Numbered from the stretch's first letter, positions 51,701 to 56,200 are shown. The stretch is 64,000 bases of DNA from Heterobilharzia americana (GCA_944470555.2 OX104130.1:78497160-78561159), one strand, 5' to 3'. Made by a program: numbers and translations. The notes: a model not told the origin generated them from the letters alone.

Positions 51701-51880
51701 AACTCGTCCACAATATATTTTTCCTGATTCTGTATGCTATACAATCATATAAAAATTCAACAGGTAGACGTACAAAAATTGGATACTGCGAATTGAAACA
51801 AGGCTGGAACTTATCAGCTAATGAAAACCTTAGGAAGAAGTTAATCGAAATTTATACACCAACTTTAATTTCGTAGCCAT
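13422..51880 (-). CDS. TBL3: TBL3/UTP13, WD40 subunit of the UTP-B/SSU processome (whole gene, 19 exons)
   Basis: UTP13 is a nucleolar scaffold protein of the UTP-B complex. It works with PWP2, UTP12, UTP18, UTP21 and UTP6 in 18S pre-rRNA processing. The exons 51880-51864, 51828-51774, 51736-51635, 51601-51557, 51523-51446, 51404-51253, 50678-50511, 50471-50396, 48939-48541, 47264-46849, 43448-43247, 42789-42694, 40679-40611, 35785-35715, 32169-31962, 25141-25083, 20369-20266, 18324-18016 and 13606-13422 have GT/AG ends and matching phases. They sum to 2811 nt, exactly 936 codons plus stop. Residues about 1-700 are two tandem WD40 propellers and 720-930 the helical Utp13 C-terminal domain. 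Order and content follow animal TBL3 (about 800 aa); the extra length is mostly in exons 9-11 and 15. Introns 1-5 and 7 are 33-41 bp, the rest 0.46-6.8 kb and full of repeats. The start codon and first intron are the least certain parts. Confidence 0.93.
13755..13812 (-). ncRNA. Hammerhead ribozyme core, intact catalytic residues
   Basis: CTGACGAG (13791-13784), stem II GTCC/GGAC with an AAAT-type loop, and GAAAC (13770-13766) are all present. A 2-bp stem III (AC/GT) could place a GUA triplet for cleavage, but I see no good stem I partner, so cleavage here is uncertain. Confidence 0.68.
14045..14095 (-). ncRNA. Decayed hammerhead core
   Basis: CTGATGAG (14078-14071) is intact, but GACGAAAC has become GACAAAAC (14060-14053), changing the invariant G12. 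Probably inactive. Confidence 0.6.
14384..14495 (+). mobile_element. Internally deleted RTE copy: only the two ends remain
   Basis: About 30 bp of the RTE 5' end (ACCTCGCCTAGTTAACTAG, then TTCACTGGTTACT) is fused directly to about 80 bp of the 3' end (GCAGAGAACAAAGTG onwards to (TAA)n). A perfect 13-bp duplication AATTAGTTATCGA lies on both sides (14371-14383 and 14496-14508). The whole 3.2-kb coding part is missing. Confidence 0.9.
14753..14776. repeat. (GT)n microsatellite
   Basis: About 11 GT units, 24 bp. Confidence 0.9.
14990..17060 (-). mobile_element. Family B non-LTR retrotransposon, 2-kb fragment (intron 18)
   Basis: Reading down the minus strand: A-R-E-M-E-K-V-S-A-L-G-D-T-R near 16810, S-N-V-K-R-S-K-A-A-G-Y-D-S-L near 16380, F-D-S-V-D-G near 16020, S-G-V-R-Q-G-C-P-L-S near 15860, then the C-terminal part with C-R-L-P-G-W near 15005. 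Frameshifts and stops throughout. A palindromic segment interrupts it at about 16586-16749. Confidence 0.85.
16586..16749. mobile_element. Palindromic insertion inside the family B element
   Basis: Two perfect 57-bp arms (16623-16679 and 16685-16741) around a 5-bp loop TTTAC. A 14-bp piece of the flank, TTTCACTCACCATC, is present on both sides (about 16578-16591 and 16736-16749), as expected of a target duplication. No coding capacity. Confidence 0.8.
17061..17929. other. Intronic DNA with a tRNA-like repeat at 17600-17830
   Basis: 17710-17800 on the minus strand reads as a tRNA-like unit (GTTGGTTTAGGCGACTAAC and GTCGCGGGTTGGAGCCC). The flanks resemble 20620-20790 and 47390-47540, so it is a tRNA-derived dispersed repeat. 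The rest is unassigned. Confidence 0.5.
18016..18324 (-). CDS. TBL3: TBL3 exon 18, Utp13 C-terminal domain
   Basis: About 103 codons. Key segments are S-Y-A-I-N-W-N-T-R-T-R (human F-C-V-T-W-N-T-N-S-R), WTPEELFEWPNFSRVIQSLL (human A-P-E-E-L-L-A-Y-E-G-V) and P-Y-T at the end. Acceptor TTATGTCTGTAG, donor GTGAGT. The open frame runs on to 18532 and 17930 but those parts are intron. Confidence 0.93.
18540..19346. other. Unassigned intron 17 DNA
   Basis: AT-rich, no recognisable repeat or gene. Confidence 0.4.
19347..19708 (-). mobile_element. RTE 3' fragment (TBL3 intron 17)
   Basis: Reverse complement of the last 360 bp of the RTE family: ATTATTTGTCCCTTGGGTTC at its tail, running to the conserved CTACTGAAG segment. 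Same strand as the host gene. Confidence 0.87.
19730..20150 (-). repeat. Smα-like short retroposon pair (intron 17)
   Basis: Two partial minus-strand units. The first (19730-19930) keeps a hammerhead core; the second (19930-20150) keeps CTGACGAGTGTCAACAG near 20090 but has lost GAAAC. Confidence 0.68.
19765..19812 (-). ncRNA. Hammerhead ribozyme core, GUGC-stem class
   Basis: CTGACGAG (19799-19792), stem II GTG/CAC, GAAAC (19778-19774), then CCTAGGC. The conserved core is intact, but the last stem III base (U16.1 in CCTAGGT) is now C, which would weaken the cleavage site. Confidence 0.65.
20266..20369 (-). CDS. TBL3: TBL3 exon 17, start of Utp13 C-terminal domain
   Basis: Reads QQELNNLMHRRMYAEAVHLA followed by I-K-L-D-Q-P-K. 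Human TBL3 has Q-Q-E-L-D-N-L-L-H-E-K-R-Y-L-R-A-L-G-L-A-I-S-L-D-R-P. Acceptor CTGTAG, donor GTAGGC, phase 1. Confidence 0.94.
20620..20790 (-). repeat. tRNA-derived dispersed repeat (intron 16)
   Basis: Minus strand: GGCCTGTGGCTCAGTGATTG resembles an A box and GGGTTCGAGTCC a B box. No complete cloverleaf with paired acceptor stem, so not a tRNA gene. Confidence 0.6.
21074..21200 (+). ncRNA. Hammerhead-like core held in a 46-bp hairpin
   Basis: Arms 21074-21119 and 21155-21200 are 42/46 complementary. The loop holds CTGACGAG (21124-21131), stem II GTCCC/GGAC, and CAAAAC in place of CGAAAC (21144-21149), then GTC (21154-21156). This is a hammerhead arrangement with a very long stem I, but the invariant G12 is A and six extra bases sit before CTGA. 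Confidence 0.65.
21630..21830 (+). repeat. Short retroposon, CUGANGA/GACGAAAC class
   Basis: B-box-like GGTTCGATCCCTGG (21690 region) precedes GCACTGCTAAGGAGTCC and GGGACGAAACAAC (21735-21765). The hammerhead core is damaged (CTAAGGA instead of CTGANGA). Confidence 0.6.
21831..22479. other. Unassigned DNA before the Ty3/gypsy remnant
   Basis: Could include a decayed LTR or the integrase end of the next element, but I see no repeat pair or motif to support that. Confidence 0.3.
22480..23900 (-). mobile_element. Ty3/gypsy-type LTR retrotransposon remnant (intron 16)
   Basis: Minus-strand reading in broken frames: P-Y-D-L-C-D-E-V-K near 23750, then reverse transcriptase pieces around the S-D-D of 23395, L-K-H-V-E-A-V-L-K-L-I near 23350, N-G-E-V-K-P-F-P near 23240, and RNase H pieces D-A-N-D-N-E-I-G-A-I-L near 22960 and H-K-P-L-Q-R-L-K-T-L near 22790. 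That order is Ty3/gypsy pol. No LTR found; many stops. Confidence 0.8.
24186..24538 (-). mobile_element. RTE 3' fragment (TBL3 intron 16)
   Basis: Reverse complement of the RTE 3' end (TATTTTTTCCCTTGGATTCC), about 350 bp, with small deletions near the CTCGAG segment. Same strand as the host gene. Confidence 0.85.
24755..24850 (-). ncRNA. Hammerhead core, CUGANGA class
   Basis: Minus strand: CTGAAGA (24814-24808), stem II GTCC/GGGAC with loop TATACT, GAAAC (24792-24788). The following ACAGCCGTA allows a short stem III and a GUA triplet. The expected stem I partner is not present. Confidence 0.58.
25083..25141 (-). CDS. TBL3: TBL3 exon 16
   Basis: Nineteen codons reading DITEKILREASEVQENFIQ, the acidic helix that links propeller 2 to the C-terminal domain (human D-V-T-E-A-E-Q-A-E-E). 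Acceptor TTTTAG, donor GTGAGT, phase 2. Confidence 0.88.
25280..25500 (-). mobile_element. Family B 3' end fragment
   Basis: Minus strand reads D-V-F-T-H-Y-P near 25430 and then the 3' UTR shared with 41080-41180 (GATAATGTGTGAA on the plus strand). Weakly conserved. Confidence 0.55.
25555..25612 (-). ncRNA. Hammerhead-like core, one substitution
   Basis: Minus strand: TTGACGAG (25603-25596) instead of CTGACGAG, stem II, GAAAC (25581-25577), then ACCCGTC and CAGTAC. The five bases before the core (CACTG) still pair with most of CAGTA after the GTC site, giving the expected stem I. Confidence 0.55.
25669..26110 (+). repeat. Left arm of a 440-bp inverted repeat (intron 15)
   Basis: Nearly identical (about 98-99% by eye) to the reverse complement of 30160-30603. 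Inside it, 25788-25925 forms an imperfect fold-back (CCCCACCGGT ... ACCGGTGGGG). It ends with a hammerhead-like tail: CTGAGGA (26006-26012) and GAAAC (26028-26032). Confidence 0.9.
26001..26040 (+). ncRNA. Hammerhead-like core, CUGAGGA class
   Basis: CTGAGGA (26006-26012), stem II TCCCG/CGGGA, GAAAC (26028-26032). N7 tolerates any base, so the core fits, but the base of stem II is A·C and stem III is not recognisable. Confidence 0.5.
26349..29673 (+). mobile_element. RTE-clade retrotransposon, copy 2 (in TBL3 intron 15, antisense)
   Basis: Starts with the same TAACTAGTTCACTAGTTACT end as copy 1 and closes with (TAA)n after AACCCAAAGGAC. It carries the endonuclease motif G-D-M-N-A-K-L-G near 27040, F-N-G-V-D near 28530, and F-A-N-D-D near 28825. 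It has more indels than copies 1 and 3, so no frame exceeds about 120 codons. Oriented opposite to the host gene. Confidence 0.9.
30160..30603 (-). repeat. Right arm of the 440-bp inverted repeat
   Basis: Minus-strand copy of 25669-26110, including the fold-back and hammerhead-like core (CTGAGGA at 30265-30259, GAAAC at 30243-30239). RTE copy 2 lies between the arms. Confidence 0.9.
30610..31415. other. Unassigned intron 15 DNA
   Basis: AT-rich, nothing recognised. Short frames at 30782 and 31165 show no motif. Confidence 0.35.
31420..31740 (-). mobile_element. 3' fragment of another non-LTR retrotransposon
   Basis: Minus strand in mixed frames: S-E-V-I-W-K-D-R-L-R-W-L-T-H-V-L near 31660 and later G-P-R-D-H near 31470. 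The R-W-L-x-H-V-L block is the C-terminal signature also seen in family B, but the surrounding sequence differs, so this is a related family. Confidence 0.6.
31962..32169 (-). CDS. TBL3: TBL3 exon 15, last WD repeats
   Basis: Sixty-nine codons containing D-Q-K-G-L-I-R-L-W-N-I-S, a Lys/Glu-rich insert (about residues 660-685), H-D-G-R-I-W-S-L-A-V and G-F-F-T-G-G-E-D-E-T-L. These are the final blades of the second propeller. Donor GTAAGC. Confidence 0.94.
32320..32849. other. Unassigned intron 14 DNA
   Basis: AT-rich, ends with an (ATT)n-like stretch near 32771-32790. Nothing else recognised. Confidence 0.35.
32850..33700 (+). mobile_element. Family B 3' part with trinucleotide tail (intron 14)
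   Basis: Two overlapping frames: 32848-33243 with H-K-T-R-L-A-F-A-N-L, Y-L-W-R-R-H-D-I-R-L, L-C-G-C-K-T-W-P-L and L-H-R-L-R-W-L. One frameshift then leads to 33218-33480 with G-H-V-L-R-M-P and C-R-L-A-G-W-G-P-Q-D. After about 200 bp of 3' UTR it ends in (GAT)n at 33675-33699, which I take as the element's tail. Best preserved family B piece here. Confidence 0.85.
33744..33797. repeat. (AT)n microsatellite
   Basis: About 26 AT units, directly followed by TTCATCACAATGCCCAAGTT, a motif also met beside the palindrome near 16610 and at 13718 in reverse. Confidence 0.95.
33850..34349. other. Unassigned intron 14 DNA
   Basis: Nothing recognised. Confidence 0.35.
34375..34430 (-). ncRNA. Hammerhead ribozyme core, intact catalytic residues
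   Basis: Minus strand: CTGACGAG (34411-34404), stem II GTTCC/GGGAC with loop CGAT, GAAAC (34390-34386), then GCACTTC. The core is intact; stem III is imperfect and the cleavage triplet would be UUC. A tRNA-like segment lies next to it (34490-34550). Confidence 0.65.
34818..35690 (-). mobile_element. Family B fragment, recent duplicate of 44395-45079 (intron 14)
   Basis: Minus-strand frames carry V-E-D-M-R-W-L, W-R-V-L-G-K-T-G-K-R-I-D, W-F-G-H-V-L-R-I and a V-E-N-R-S-Q-W end. The first 675 bp are almost identical to 44395-45079 (offset about 9575, only scattered differences), after which the copies diverge. Confidence 0.85.
35715..35785 (-). CDS. TBL3: TBL3 exon 14
   Basis: Starts TLEGHDQPVYKAVFLSQ, matching human T-F-E-G-H-D-A-S-V-L-K-V-A-F. 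Acceptor TTTTTGCAG, donor GTAAGT, ends in phase 2 within a Cys codon. Confidence 0.93.
36080..36390. repeat. Smα-like short retroposon pieces (intron 13)
   Basis: GGTTCGAACCCC (36272 region) is a B-box-like site. A decayed minus-strand hammerhead (TTGATGAGTGC at about 36145-36136) has lost GAAAC. Mixed orientation suggests two joined fragments. Confidence 0.5.
36391..37297. other. Unassigned intron 13 DNA with a short family B scrap
   Basis: 36985-37040 (AAATCAACGTAGAACCTCGC) is a short relative of the start of the duplicated segments at 34818 and 44395. The rest is not recognised. Confidence 0.4.
37312..40586 (+). mobile_element. RTE-clade retrotransposon, copy 3 (in TBL3 intron 13, antisense, with TSD)
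   Basis: Full-length ends: ACCTCGCCTGGTTAACTAG at the 5' end and (TAA)n at the 3' end. A 14-bp target duplication with one mismatch, AATTCTCGATAACA (37298-37311) and AATTATCGATAACA (40587-40600), brackets it. Endonuclease 37565-38200, reverse transcriptase about 39000-40200 with F-D-S-V-D-R, K-Q-G-C and F-A-N-D-D. Several frameshifts make it inactive. The 3' duplication is 10 bp from the splice donor of TBL3 exon 13. Confidence 0.92.
40611..40679 (-). CDS. TBL3: TBL3 exon 13
   Basis: Twenty-three codons starting VVLTASGDGDVKLWNLKDF and ending S-C-M-R. Human TBL3 has V-L-A-T-A-S-A-D-G-T-I-K-L-W-A-L-Q-D-F-S-C-L-K here. Donor GTAAGT at 40610. The end of an RTE insertion lies only about 10 bp beyond this donor. 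Confidence 0.94.
40900..41270 (-). mobile_element. Family B 3' end fragment (intron 12)
   Basis: Minus strand shows M-A-K-N-R-C-Q-W-R-R (41160-41120), matching the M-A-E-N-R-S-Q-W-R-R end of the 32850 copy, and then its 3' UTR. Confidence 0.65.
41530..41730 (+). repeat. Short retroposon with hammerhead, CUGANGA class (intron 12)
   Basis: B-box-like GGGTTCAATCCCTGG at 41591, then the hammerhead region and AGTGCTCCCAAG-type tail. Same layout as 21630-21830 and the 25669/30603 arms. Confidence 0.68.
41620..41675 (+). ncRNA. Hammerhead ribozyme, best preserved CUGANGA copy
   Basis: CTGAAGA (41632-41638), stem II closed by GTC/GAC, GAAAC (41654-41658), a 3-bp stem III ACA/TGT with loop AC, and a GUC cleavage triplet (41663-41665) followed by CAGTGC. 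The distal GCA of stem I (41626-41628) can pair with TGC after the site. Stem II has lost one or two pairs. Confidence 0.65.
41731..42693. other. Unassigned intron 12 DNA
   Basis: AT-rich. Open frames at 41963 and 42260 show no recognisable domain. Confidence 0.35.
42694..42789 (-). CDS. TBL3: TBL3 exon 12
   Basis: Thirty-two codons starting I-W-E-F-K-K and ending GVLKGHRRGVWSVCFSKYEK. The human protein has G-H-R-R-G-L-W-C-V-Q-F-S-P at this place, so the assignment is strong despite the shortness. Acceptor TTATAG, donor GTAAGG. Confidence 0.93.
43247..43448 (-). CDS. TBL3: TBL3 exon 11, second propeller
   Basis: Sixty-seven codons with H-L-I-S-S-S-E-D-G-I-L-K-V-W, then G-A-H-G-G-V-I-N-S and NRLVATASRDKTVK. 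The pattern matches the TBL3 repeats around human L-A-T-G-S-Q-D-R-T. Donor GTAAAT is weak but in phase with exon 12. Confidence 0.94.
43500..44394. other. Unassigned intron 10 DNA
   Basis: Moderate GC, likely decayed repeat, but no motif read. Several short frames without family resemblance. Confidence 0.35.
44395..45780 (-). mobile_element. Family B fragment, longer duplicate (intron 10)
   Basis: 44395-45079 matches 34818-35493 nearly base for base. Further on, minus-strand pieces include T-T-S-G-V-H-Q-G-C-P-L-L-P-F-L-F-N-F near 45430 (reverse transcriptase block) and D-D-A-L-L-G-E-D near 45310. Truncated and frameshifted. Confidence 0.85.
45781..46599. other. Unassigned intron 10 DNA
   Basis: Nothing recognised. 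Confidence 0.35.
46600..46790 (-). repeat. Smα-type retroposon with decayed hammerhead (intron 10)
   Basis: Minus strand: tRNA-like AAGCATTTGAAGCGATCC and GGTTGTTTTGAG near 46740-46700, then CTGACGAA (46662-46655) and GACAAAAC (46644-46637). Both core blocks carry substitutions, so likely inactive. Confidence 0.6.
46849..47264 (-). CDS. TBL3: TBL3 exon 10, propeller 1/2 junction
   Basis: The largest exon, 138 codons plus two bases. It starts F-L-G-D-I-G-Q-V, matching the human F-A-G-Y-S-E-E-V, and carries G-G-H-T-D-V-I-M-D-L then QWIASGSKDQCICLWRL. A polar insert of about 20 residues (T-A-K-S-N-G-K-R) precedes the GH pair. Ends H-I-S-A-V-C-F-D-K across the splice. Confidence 0.95.
47290..48217. 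other. Intron 9 DNA with a tRNA-like repeat at 47390-47550
   Basis: 47390-47450 (GGAGCTGTAGCTCATCGGGT) looks like the head of a tRNA-derived repeat related to 17600-17830. The rest is unassigned. Confidence 0.45.
48218..48389. repeat. Palindromic tRNA-derived element with 39-bp inverted ends (intron 9)
   Basis: Inverted ends at 48218-48256 and 48351-48389 differ at about one position (GGTGAAATGAAAATTTGAAC against the reverse of the other end). Inside, the minus strand has a D-arm and anticodon-arm-like stretch (TAGTTGGTAGAGCACCGGG) and the plus strand a T-arm (GCTGGTTCGAATCCC) abutting CCGCGG. The two tRNA halves face each other rather than forming one tRNA. Confidence 0.8.
48541..48939 (-). 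CDS. TBL3: TBL3 exon 9, WD repeat with lineage-specific insert
   Basis: Codes 133 residues, about 232-364. It begins S-L-E-A-C-I-F-L-P (human S-V-E-A-A-V-L-L-P) and contains LLTGGQWGCLRVWDPDTGRC. A Ser/Thr/Asp-rich stretch from about residue 290 to 330 is longer than in vertebrate TBL3. Donor GTATGA. Confidence 0.93.
48960..50009. other. Unassigned intron 8 DNA
   Basis: AT-rich, no repeat family recognised. Confidence 0.35.
50010..50210 (+). repeat. Smα-like short retroposon (intron 8)
   Basis: Carries the hammerhead at 50034-50059 and a tail CACCATGATGGTTGG ... GTTACTCTCCAG seen in the copies at 1-330 and 1295-1985. Confidence 0.68.
50025..50070 (+). ncRNA. Hammerhead ribozyme core, GUGC-stem class
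   Basis: CTGATGAG (50034-50041), stem II GCGC/ACAC with loop CAACAA (one mismatch), GAAAC (50055-50059), then CCTAGGCC (class pattern CCTAGGTC). Preceded by CCTTG, the usual stem I strand. Catalytic residues intact. Confidence 0.68.
50396..50471 (-). CDS. TBL3: TBL3 exon 8
   Basis: Twenty-five full codons, starting CGRDKVIILWSSSD and ending V-I-P-A-F-E. It matches the human segment S-S-G-R-D-K-I-C-I-I-W-D and T-V-P-V-F-E almost position by position. Donor GTAAGT, phase 0. Confidence 0.93.
50511..50678 (-). CDS. TBL3: TBL3 exon 7, WD repeat
   Basis: A WD blade with F-H-P near its start, then HFVAIWNSETGKHISSLEGH. It lines up with the third to fourth WD repeats of TBL3. Acceptor TTATAG, donor GTAAGC, phase 2 at both ends. 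A 39-bp intron follows, the only very short intron outside the 5' cluster. Confidence 0.93.
51253..51404 (-). CDS. TBL3: TBL3 exon 6, WD repeat
   Basis: Contains the WD signature STRLATGSGDTVVRLW (canonical L-A-T-G-x-x-D-x-x-V-R-x-W). It starts after the acceptor TTTTGCAG and ends in phase 2 at donor GTAAGT. The open frame continues upstream of the acceptor but that part is the 41-bp intron. Confidence 0.92.
51446..51523 (-). CDS. TBL3: TBL3 exon 5
   Basis: Twenty-six codons, phase 0. It starts TVYIATKNLLLKRIDG and ends R-V-W-M, matching the A-S-R-A-L-L-L and R-L-W-K segments of the human protein. Acceptor TTTTCTCAG, donor GTGAGC. A 41-bp intron follows. Confidence 0.87.
51557..51601 (-). 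CDS. TBL3: TBL3 exon 4
   Basis: Fifteen codons reading DEESITSFVVDEVYS, matching the E-D-I-T-A-F segment that opens the second WD repeat of TBL3. Donor GTAAGC. The following intron is 33 bp. Confidence 0.85.
51635..51736 (-). CDS. TBL3: TBL3 exon 3, first propeller
   Basis: Thirty-four codons, phase 0 at both ends. The segment GKIYCGRVVDDSLCINILD corresponds to the first WD blade of TBL3 (human pattern L-F-C-V-C-G-T-R-V-N-I-L-E). It is followed by a 33-bp intron with donor GTTTGA. Confidence 0.85.
51774..51828 (-). CDS. TBL3: TBL3 exon 2
   Basis: Eighteen codons, including FSLADKFQPCF. This matches the N-terminal strand of TBL3 just before the first propeller, where the human protein has the pattern Y-A-V-E-R-K-I-E-P-F. 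Donor GTACGT. The next intron is 37 bp. Confidence 0.75.
51864..51880 (-). CDS. TBL3: TBL3 exon 1 (start codon)
   Basis: Codes M-A-T-K-L and two bases of the next codon. It was chosen because this ATG, joined through a 35-bp intron ending CCTAAG, enters the frame of exon 2 and gives an N-terminus of the length seen in TBL3. Without the intron the frame stops after 16 codons. A different first exon further upstream cannot be excluded. Confidence 0.55.
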
Positions 51881-52084
51881 GTGATGAAGGTTAATGCAAG
51901 CGCCACTGTCACGACCTTACCAAGGTCTATTCACTCTTCAATTAACTCAAGACTTTAAACATTTTTGTGAAAAGTAGTAGACGATGGTATCTCTGTTATT
52001 GGAGAAATTTATATTTTTAGAATGGTAACTTTTTTCCGGTTTCAATGAACCTGAAAGTATAGGGATACAAATGGTTCAAATGGT
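51881..52084. other. Upstream flank of TBL3, no clear promoter motif
   Basis: About 200 bp between the predicted start codon and the first repeat sequence. I see no convincing TATA box or splice-leader acceptor; any promoter assignment would be a guess. Confidence 0.3.
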
Positions 52085-53270
52085 TGTTGACGGAACAGAA
52101 GCTTTCGCTTAACTGACTTCCGCGTCTACGGTCCGTGGATCACTACTCCCTTTAGTTGTTAACCTGTTGTACAGGTAAAGAAAGGTGAAAAATTGACAAT
52201 TAAAATGTGAAAATTCACTTAGTTCTGGGCAGATCCCAGATACACATCAAGTGGGTATCCAGTCGGCATTTAAAAGATTCAGACGAAGCAGCCTGGATCA
52301 CATCCTCAGGAAGAGCGTTTCAGGGTTTAACAACTCTTAGAGGATAAAAGTTATGTCTGGTATTTAATCCCCTACGTTCTACGCTTGGTTTCTGTATGTA
52401 CCCTCTAAGATTGTTGTCTCAATTAAAATCCAGTAACAAAGTGGGTAACCAGGGGTATTCAGGACGTTGTGGGCCACTCTCAAATCTCCTGGTCTTCAAC
52501 TCTCCGAAAGGTGTAGATCAAGTTCAACCAGTCGCTTTTTGATCGAACGGAGTTGATGAGGCCCCTCTGGTTGCGTTCTGAGCTTAATTTATCCTCCTGC
52601 AAAGAGGCGTGGAAGGTGATAGTCTCGAACTATGGGTAAGGCCGTATAAAACTACAGAAAATTCGGTGAAAAGACCTACGATCGAACCGTCCGCAGATTC
52701 ATCTTGGGGTTGCCAACGCCAAGATTCCACGAAATCGGTTTCTATCGCTTTTGGCACGACAGTTTAAGTCTTGATGTACATAAACCCCCAACTCCTGCCT
52801 CAGCGACACTCCAGGTTCATGCCACTTAGGCCACATACATGGCATGCATGGTGTATTATATATACAACCTTCAACTTTTCAGGATTACATGCGAGCCCAC
52901 CATTGAACGTCCAGTTATTAGGTCGGGCTAGGTCTCCCTGTAGAGAAACACTTTGCTCCTCACTTTCGATTCATATCTATAGTTTCGTGCTATCGGCAAA
53001 ATGCAGGATTTTAGGAGGAACCAGATGAGGCAGGTGGTTTATATGTACTACAAAGAGAAAAGGTACCGGCACCGAACCTTGTGGAACATTAACATGACAT
53101 TCTATATCTTCAGGCATACTGAAACTCATTCCAACTCTAAGTAGATGACCTAGTAGGTATGAGGACAACCAGCCGATGAGCGATGGTGTGAACTCGGTTA
53201 ATTTTCGTCCACCAGCAAGGCAATCATGAATGCTGCTTTCAAACCCCTTAGTAAACACCACATAATTAAC
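52085..53270 (-). mobile_element. CR1/jockey-like non-LTR retrotransposon, decayed 3' half
   Basis: Minus strand: K-G-F-E-S-S-I-H-D near 53240, V-P-Q-G-S-V near 53080, F-A-D-S-T-K-L near 52985 (family F-A-D-D-T-K-L, second Asp lost), and further down a W-N-x-L-P-E-D-V type end near 52310. Only the first 95 codons stay open. Confidence 0.75.
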
Positions 53271-53279
53271 TTCAGTTAA

Positions 53280-56200
53280 ACTCCGATGGGGGACGGCTGT
53301 AGTCTGTAATCCACTGCGGCGAGTGGCTGAGCAGTACGGGGGTACCTTTTTCTAAATCCGTCTTTGGGGGTAGGTGAGGATGTTGACTGTCATGAGGTGA
53401 TCCTTCGGTCCATCATAAGTTGGCGACCCCAATACTTTAGAAGGTACTGATAGGGGCAGCATTGGTCTATATTTCTTCGGGTTGCTTCATTGACCTCCTA
53501 CGGGACTGACGTTGTGTGGCCCCACTTCCCATGAGCGGGTATCTTCTCTTGGTTCAAAGAATCCTTAGATTACTCACCCAAAGGTTCAGTCATGATTGAT
53601 GCCCCTTCTTGCGGTACCGCTGCACAGATTCTATATGGTCCTGAAGAGATGTCTTTTGTGAGCACCAGTAGCTTGGGCTGTGCTAGCTCAAATCCTGGGT
53701 CAACCACCGAATGTCTTACTTGGTTAGTGGGGTATAGACAAACTCTTGCGTAGGTGCACTCATCTTCCTTGCAGTAGATGGCCTCAAATAGTTGGCAGCA
53801 AAATAAGTGCGGCTTTCGCTTAGCTGGCTACCGTATCCAGAGGCGGCGAATCATAAGCTTTCAGTTGTTAACCCACACTGTTTTGGTGGGATCTTCTCAT
53901 ACTCTTGAATGGGAAACTGACTTTGTGAAAATTCTGGAGTAGTTGTTGGCTGAGAGTTCCATGTTTTCAGTGTGGCTGTTAATCACTAAATGGCCAAACC
54001 AATTTAGAGGCCATAAATTTAGTTCTTGGGAAACGTGCAGCATGATGGAATAAGCTTCGAATAAGGGATAAACATGTTTGTAAACCTGACTCTCTGCCAG
54101 TGACCGTCTTCTCTCAAGACCTTCGAGAAAATCCATATTGACCGCTCAAATATGTGTTAGTTAACATTCTCTTTGCCTCCGGCATAAGTATGTCTTTTAA
54201 CCTGACCATCCCACAAATGGAGCTGCCCATTACAGTAAGTGGCTTGCGGTCATTTATGGTTAGTTGGGGAAAAGACAGGTCGGTGGCTAGTGAATCTCTG
54301 GTGAGCTTTCTCATCCTGACAAATCTCGATGTTCTGGAGGTAGCAACTTAGAAGTCCGTGGAGTCTCGGTGTGACAAAAACGGAAACTTTGTGCGAAGTT
54401 CTGTTCTTGCTTGGTTCCCATAAAGTTCCCAACCGAGTAACCTGGTCGTGGAAAGCGCCACTGTGACAACTTGGGTCAACTAGGGCCAATCTTCTATAAA
54501 TTCCTGCTAAAAGTACTCCAGTTTGTTAGCATCAACAAACCAGTTGGGAAAGGGGGTACAGAGGTCGGTGATGGTGTCCTTTTGGGTGTAAGTTTCCCGA
54601 AGTATTCTTAGGTGTGCAGGGAGAAGAAAACCGGCTCCCAAGCAATGTCAGCAAACTAGGCGGAGATCATTGGTAGGTAGAATGAGTATAGTGAAGCCAG
54701 CCGGTGAAATGTAAGCCAGCAGCTACAATGACTAGATCTTATGGAAACGAATCCTTGCAATAACTTGCTTGTATGCCTACAACTCTCTGGACCGGTGGCG
54801 GATGAACCCAACTATGATTTCGTTCCCCAGTATACCTTTAAGAGCTTCAGAGTACCCTACTGAAAGCTGTGGCGTTTTCTACTCCTTCGGTCGCTTTTGG
54901 TGCTCGGGGTACCCACACTTTTGAGTTTAGCAAAGATATACAACTCTCACCCTGTCGGTGGCTGATCATTGATAGTTCCGGCCTTGTACGCAGTTCTTTT
55001 TATCCTATGTATTTTCTGAAATCAATCAATGAGCCAAATGTTTCCACTTTCATCTTCTGTGGCCCGGTACCGTTCGACGTAGCCACGTTGATATTTCATG
55101 ATTAGATGGGGTGTGACCAACAGCTGCATTGCAAATCTTCACTGTCCTTCAGAAAGGCCATTGTCTTAAACTGATGAATGAGATGTTTGCTGATTACTAT
55201 TCTCTTGCAGTCAGTTCAAATTCTGTTTGGTAGCATGATTTTTCCTTACTTCATGAAAGCAAGCACATTCCCTCATAAACGACTGCTTTAAAAGGATGTA
55301 TTAGTTGTTGTTCAATCATGCTCTCAGTGGGCATACCATATATCAGATGCCGAACCCTCCGACAAATTAGGCGGCCATAGGAAGAACCTCGTGGGCATAC
55401 TTTCTTGTTGTCTTCTAAGTGGCTGTTGAGTTACGGCTGGTACTTTGGCTACGTTTGAGGACTGTATGCTGCTTCAGCTGCCAGTGTGTGACGTTATAGA
55501 GCTCCCTGTCCAATCCAGGATAAAATCTGTTTCATTAATCCCATCCTTAAAGTATGGACTATCTCAAAGCTGAAAAGTTGGCCTAAATAGACCGTGCCAC
55601 AACTTCTAAACATAAATGTTGGACAGAAAGTATGCGTCCGAGTTTGTCCCGATGATGAAATAATGGCACCAACAACTATCAACAATATGAAGTGTATTCA
55701 CGACGGACTTCAATTTTCTGCGCCCTTTCTTCTTTTTCCCTCGAATGTATCTGTTGATCACTAGGAGGGAGCATTCAGTTGGGATTTGAGATTGCAATGA
55801 TAATATCAACCGTACGACTTTCGAATAACCGTCTTTTGTTCGAAGCGGGCCACTTCGATGGTACTGAGGTCTTTGGTTGATACACTGGGGCCAAGCGATG
55901 TCTAGTTGAACAGGATAACAAGGTTGTCCACTGCATGCAAATTTGCAATGCTAACTCCGCAGACTCAGTGGAAAGCTAAGACGTTGTTTTTTACAGTTAT
56001 TACACACAGGACGAGTACCGAAAGAAGTAAATTTAAGCCTAGACTAAAATTTCACCCGGGTTCGTGATTCAAAGGATGAGTGATATCCAGTCCAACATTG
56101 CCCAACTAAGACCGTTTTATGATAAGCTGACGCGCTTCTACCCAGTGAGATTAGGTGGTAGAAATTTTTTGGTGGTACGATTATCAGTCACCTCGCCGAA

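Noticed and set aside
52977..53261. Host gene frame upstream of TBL3
   Set aside because: The translation carries V-P-Q-G-S-V and F-A-D-S-T-K-L, reverse transcriptase motifs of a CR1/jockey-like element.
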